Assembly (NCBI RefSeq): GCF_030209575.1
Contig: NZ_JARVRS010000001.1
Coordinates: forward strand, 2,852,001-2,916,000
DNA length: 64,000 bases
DNA from: Leifsonia sp. fls2-241-R2A-40a
GTDB lineage: Bacteria; Actinomycetota; Actinomycetes; Actinomycetales; Microbacteriaceae
Direction: 5' to 3'
The notes under the pieces are model-generated. The model was not told the origin of the DNA. It did no database searches and saw only the letters and a program-made list of their open reading frames with translations. A program made the translations under genes and the position numbers. Positions 61,581 through 64,000 of the stretch are shown piece by piece; the first letter of the stretch is position 1; each line of letters opens with the position of its first letter.

Positions 61581-62918
61581 ATGGACAAGCAGCGCGACTT
61601 CGTTCTTCGCACGATCGAGGAGCGTGGCGTCAAGTTCGTGAGGCTGTGGTTCACCGACGTCGTCGGCACCCTGAAGTCCGTCGCGATCGCCCCGGCCGAG
61701 GTCGAAGGCGCGTTCAGCGAAGGCCTCGGCTTTGACGGCTCCGCCATCGAGGGCCTCACCCGCGCGTACGAGTCCGACCTGCTGGCGCTGCCGGATGCGA
61801 CGACCTTCCAGATCCTGCCGTGGCGCGGCGAGGTCGACCCGACCGCCCGCATGTTCTGCGACATCACGACGCCCGACGGGCAGCCGGCCGTCTCGGACCC
61901 CCGCAACGTCCTCAAGCGGACGCTCGAGAAGGCCGCCGACCGCGGATTCACCTTCTACACGCATCCCGAGATCGAGTTCTACCTGCTGAAGTCGTCGCAG
62001 TTCGGTGAGGAGGGCCCCGAACCCGTCGACTCGGCCGGCTACTTCGACAACGTCCCCGGCGGCACCGCGCACGACTTCCGGCGCCGCTCTGTGCGAATGC
62101 TCGAAGACCTCGGAATCTCGGTCGAGTTCAGCCACCACGAGGCCGGTCCCGGCCAGAACGAGATCGACCTGCGCTACGCGGACGCGCTCACCACCGCCGA
62201 CAACATCATGACGTTCCGCACGGTCATCAAGGAGGTGGCCATCGAGCAGGGCGTGTACGCGACCTTCATGCCCAAGCCGCTCTCCGGCCACCCGGGTTCC
62301 GGCATGCACACCCACATGTCGCTGTTCGAGGGCGACACCAACGCCTTCTTCGAGCCCGGTGCGCAGTACCAGCTCTCCAAGATCGGCCGGCATTTCATCG
62401 CCGGGCTGCTCCGTCACGCGCCGGAGATCACGGCCGTCACGAATCAGTTCGTCAACTCGTACAAGCGCCTGTGGGGCGGCGACGAGGCGCCCAGCTTCGT
62501 CAGCTGGGGCCACAACAACCGTTCGGCGCTCGTTCGCGTCCCGCTGTACAAGCCGAGCAAGGGCCAGAGCTCGCGCGTCGAGTACCGCGCCATCGACTCG
62601 GCGGCGAACCCGTACCTCGCGTTCTCGCTGCTGCTGGCCGCCGGCCTCAAGGGCATCGAGGGCCAGTACGACCTCCCGCCAGAGGCGGAGGACAACGTGT
62701 GGGCCCTGTCCGATGGCGAGCGCCGGGCGCTCGGCTACAGTCAGCTGCCGGCCAGCCTCGATCACGCCATCTCGCTGATGGAGGACTCGGAGCTCGTCGC
62801 CGAGACGCTGGGCGAGCAGGTCTTCAACTACGTCCTGCTCAACAAGCGCAAGGAGTGGGCCGAGTATCGCGCGCAGGTCACCCCGTACGAGCTGCGCAAC
62901 AACCTCGAGATCCTCTGA
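61581..62918 (+). CDS. glnA: Glutamine synthetase, GlnA2-like type I
   Basis: 445-residue ATP-dependent ligase of glutamate and ammonia. LWFTDVVGTLKSVAI, GFDGSAIEGL, FYTHPEIEFYLLK, the GEN-type motif EAGPGQNEIDLRY (metal Glu), KPLSGHPGSGMHTHMSL and NQFVNSYKRLWGGDEAPSFVSWGHNNRSALVRVP cover the catalytic set. Length and the end EDNVWALSDGERRALGYSQLP match actinobacterial GlnA2 rather than GlnA1. A Tyr in GQYDLP occupies the place of the adenylylation Tyr of other type I enzymes. ATG 61581 has GAGGAAAGG upstream; TAGTCT at 61551 is the likely -10. glnE follows after 10 nt. Confidence 0.94.
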   Translation: MDKQRDFVLRTIEERGVKFVRLWFTDVVGTLKSVAIAPAEVEGAFSEGLGFDGSAIEGLTRAYESDLLALPDATTFQILPWRGEVDPTARMFCDITTPDGQPAVSDPRNVLKRTLEKAADRGFTFYTHPEIEFYLLKSSQFGEEGPEPVDSAGYFDNVPGGTAHDFRRRSVRMLEDLGISVEFSHHEAGPGQNEIDLRYADALTTADNIMTFRTVIKEVAIEQGVYATFMPKPLSGHPGSGMHTHMSLFEGDTNAFFEPGAQYQLSKIGRHFIAGLLRHAPEITAVTNQFVNSYKRLWGGDEAPSFVSWGHNNRSALVRVPLYKPSKGQSSRVEYRAIDSAANPYLAFSLLLAAGLKGIEGQYDLPPEAEDNVWALSDGERRALGYSQLPASLDHAISLMEDSELVAETLGEQVFNYVLLNKRKEWAEYRAQVTPYELRNNLEIL

Positions 62919-62928
62919 CCCGTTCGTC

Positions 62929-64000
62929 GTGACGCGACAGCAGCTCTCCCTCACCGCCCTGGCGCGCGCCGGGTTCGTGGGGCTGAGCTCTGTCCGCGCC
63001 GAGCTGGATGAAGTGGCCGACCTGACCGGGTTGCCCCTCGACACCCTCCTCACCGCGCTGTCGGCCGCCGCCGATCCGGATACGGCGCTCGCGTTCGCCC
63101 TGCGGCTGCTGCGCCAGGCGCCCGAACAGGCGTCGGAGGCCTTCCGTCCGGAAGAGCACGCCCGGCGCCTCTTCCGGGTGATCGGTGCGTCGGAGGGCAT
63201 CGCGGAGTTCTTCCTCCGGCAGCCGGCACAGCTCGACGCCCTCGTGGATCCTGTCACGTCCCTTCCCTCCGCCGCTGAGCTGCGCGCCGACCTGCTCGCT
63301 GCGGTCGGGGCGAGCGACGGCGTCGTCGGCGACGGCGACGAGAGCGCTTGGACCGCGCTGCGGATCCACTACCGCCGCCGCCTGGTGCAGCTGGCGAGCT
63401 TCGACCTGGAGCAGGCCGACCCGGTCGCCGGCTTCGATGCCGTCGCGGCCACCCTGTCCGACCTCGCCGCCGCAGCGCTGGAGGCCTCCCTCGCCGTCGC
63501 GCGCCGAATGACCATCGGAACCGGTCCGGGCCGCTTCCCGGAGGAGCTCGTCCGCGCGACGCGGTTCGCCGTGATTGGGATGGGCAAGGCCGGCGCACGA
63601 GAGCTCAATTACGTCAGCGACGTCGACGTGATCTTCGTCACCGAGGGCGACCCGGAGGCGGGACTCGAGCCCGGTCGCGCGGTCGACATCGCGACGCGGC
63701 TCGCGATGCTGACGATGCGCGGCATCCACGAGCCCGCCATCGAGCCGGGCCTCTGGGAGGTCGACCCGAACCTGCGCCCCGAGGGCAAGGACGGCGCGCT
63801 CGTCCGGACGCTGGAATCGCACCTCGCCTACTACGACCGCTGGGCGAAGGGGTGGGAGTTCCAGGCGCAGCTCAAGGCGCGTCCGCTCGCGGGCGATCTG
63901 GACCTCGGCGAGCGGTACGTCGCCGCGCTTGCACCGAAGGTGTGGAGCAGCGCGTCCCGCGAGAACTTCGTCGAGTCGGTGCAGCGGATGCGCCAGCGCG
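62929..64000 (+). CDS. glnE: Glutamine synthetase adenylyltransferase GlnE, N-terminal part (cut by window edge)
   Basis: Bifunctional enzyme that attaches and removes AMP on glutamine synthetase in response to nitrogen status. The first 357 residues are present. The deadenylylase-type nucleotidyltransferase domain shows FAVIGMGKAGARELNYVSDVDVIFV (near residues 212-236), with the metal-binding DVD, and LWEVDPNLRPEGKDGALVRTLESHLAYYDRWAKGWEFQAQLKARPLAGD. GTG at 62929 lies 10 nt after the glnA stop, so the pair forms one operon, as in mycobacteria (glnA2-glnE). The C-terminal adenylylase lies outside. Confidence 0.95.
   Translation, partial: MTRQQLSLTALARAGFVGLSSVRAELDEVADLTGLPLDTLLTALSAAADPDTALAFALRLLRQAPEQASEAFRPEEHARRLFRVIGASEGIAEFFLRQPAQLDALVDPVTSLPSAAELRADLLAAVGASDGVVGDGDESAWTALRIHYRRRLVQLASFDLEQADPVAGFDAVAATLSDLAAAALEASLAVARRMTIGTGPGRFPEELVRATRFAVIGMGKAGARELNYVSDVDVIFVTEGDPEAGLEPGRAVDIATRLAMLTMRGIHEPAIEPGLWEVDPNLRPEGKDGALVRTLESHLAYYDRWAKGWEFQAQLKARPLAGDLDLGERYVAALAPKVWSSASRENFVESVQRMRQR

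Overview
The window is high-GC, gene-dense chromosomal DNA from an actinobacterium. The best fit is Microbacteriaceae, Leifsonia-like. Supporting signs are a dcw cluster ordered ftsI-murE-murF-mraY-murD-ftsW-murG-murC-ftsQ-ftsZ-yggS-sepF-yggT-divIVA, a bcc-aa3 respiratory supercomplex gene set (ctaCDF, qcrCAB, ctaE), an actinobacterial polyphosphate glucokinase, glnA2-glnE, and a MurE that lacks the DNPR motif of meso-diaminopimelate-adding enzymes. The genus is inferred from gene order and protein character, not from a marker gene.

Layout. 1-17.1 kb: peptidoglycan precursor synthesis and cell division, mostly overlapping or abutting genes, then divIVA, lspA and rluD. 17.2-27.8 kb: dnaE, a flavin reductase-like protein, hisD, nrdR, pyrD, an RNase HI fused to an NTF2-like domain, a DUF3043 membrane protein, an M20 dipeptidase and an IscA-type Fe-S protein. 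28.0-36.7 kb: terminal oxidase genes (ctaC-ctaD-ctaF) facing qcrB-qcrA-qcrC-ctaE, separated by a tandem array of palindromes and an rRNA methyltransferase. 36.8-40.3 kb: trpD and a dihydroxyacetone kinase operon dhaK-dhaL-dhaM(HPr). 40.3-47.9 kb: acetyltransferase, type Ic aspartate aminotransferase, DUF1345 protein, folA-thyA, an NCS1 permease with a long disordered N-terminus, a Nif3-like protein and a coiled-coil protein with a decayed zinc ribbon. 48.0-48.4 kb: RNase P RNA. 48.4-49.8 kb: a compositionally atypical MFS permease. 49.8-57.8 kb: the kdpFABCDE potassium system, headed by an extra 27-residue membrane peptide. 57.9-64 kb: ppgK, map, a small SPOR-like gene, panB, a vapBC-type toxin-antitoxin pair, glnA2 and the start of glnE.

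Most of the window is conserved housekeeping DNA. The unexpected structure lies between and at the edges of genes. (i) A family of GTTGACgnnACACGCC palindromes occurs as four tandem units (31158-31512) and one solo copy (59892-59944), and a separate near-perfect 29-bp-arm palindrome lies at 40265-40339. All three sites sit exactly where genes converge. (ii) About a dozen genes have a TAnnnT-like -10 hexamer 6-7 nt before the start codon, implying leaderless mRNAs. At map and its divergent neighbour the two start codons are 12 bp apart, and each -10 overlaps the other gene's start codon. (iii) A 27-codon membrane peptide is translationally coupled to kdpF. I found no CRISPR array, prophage, insertion sequence or tRNA gene.
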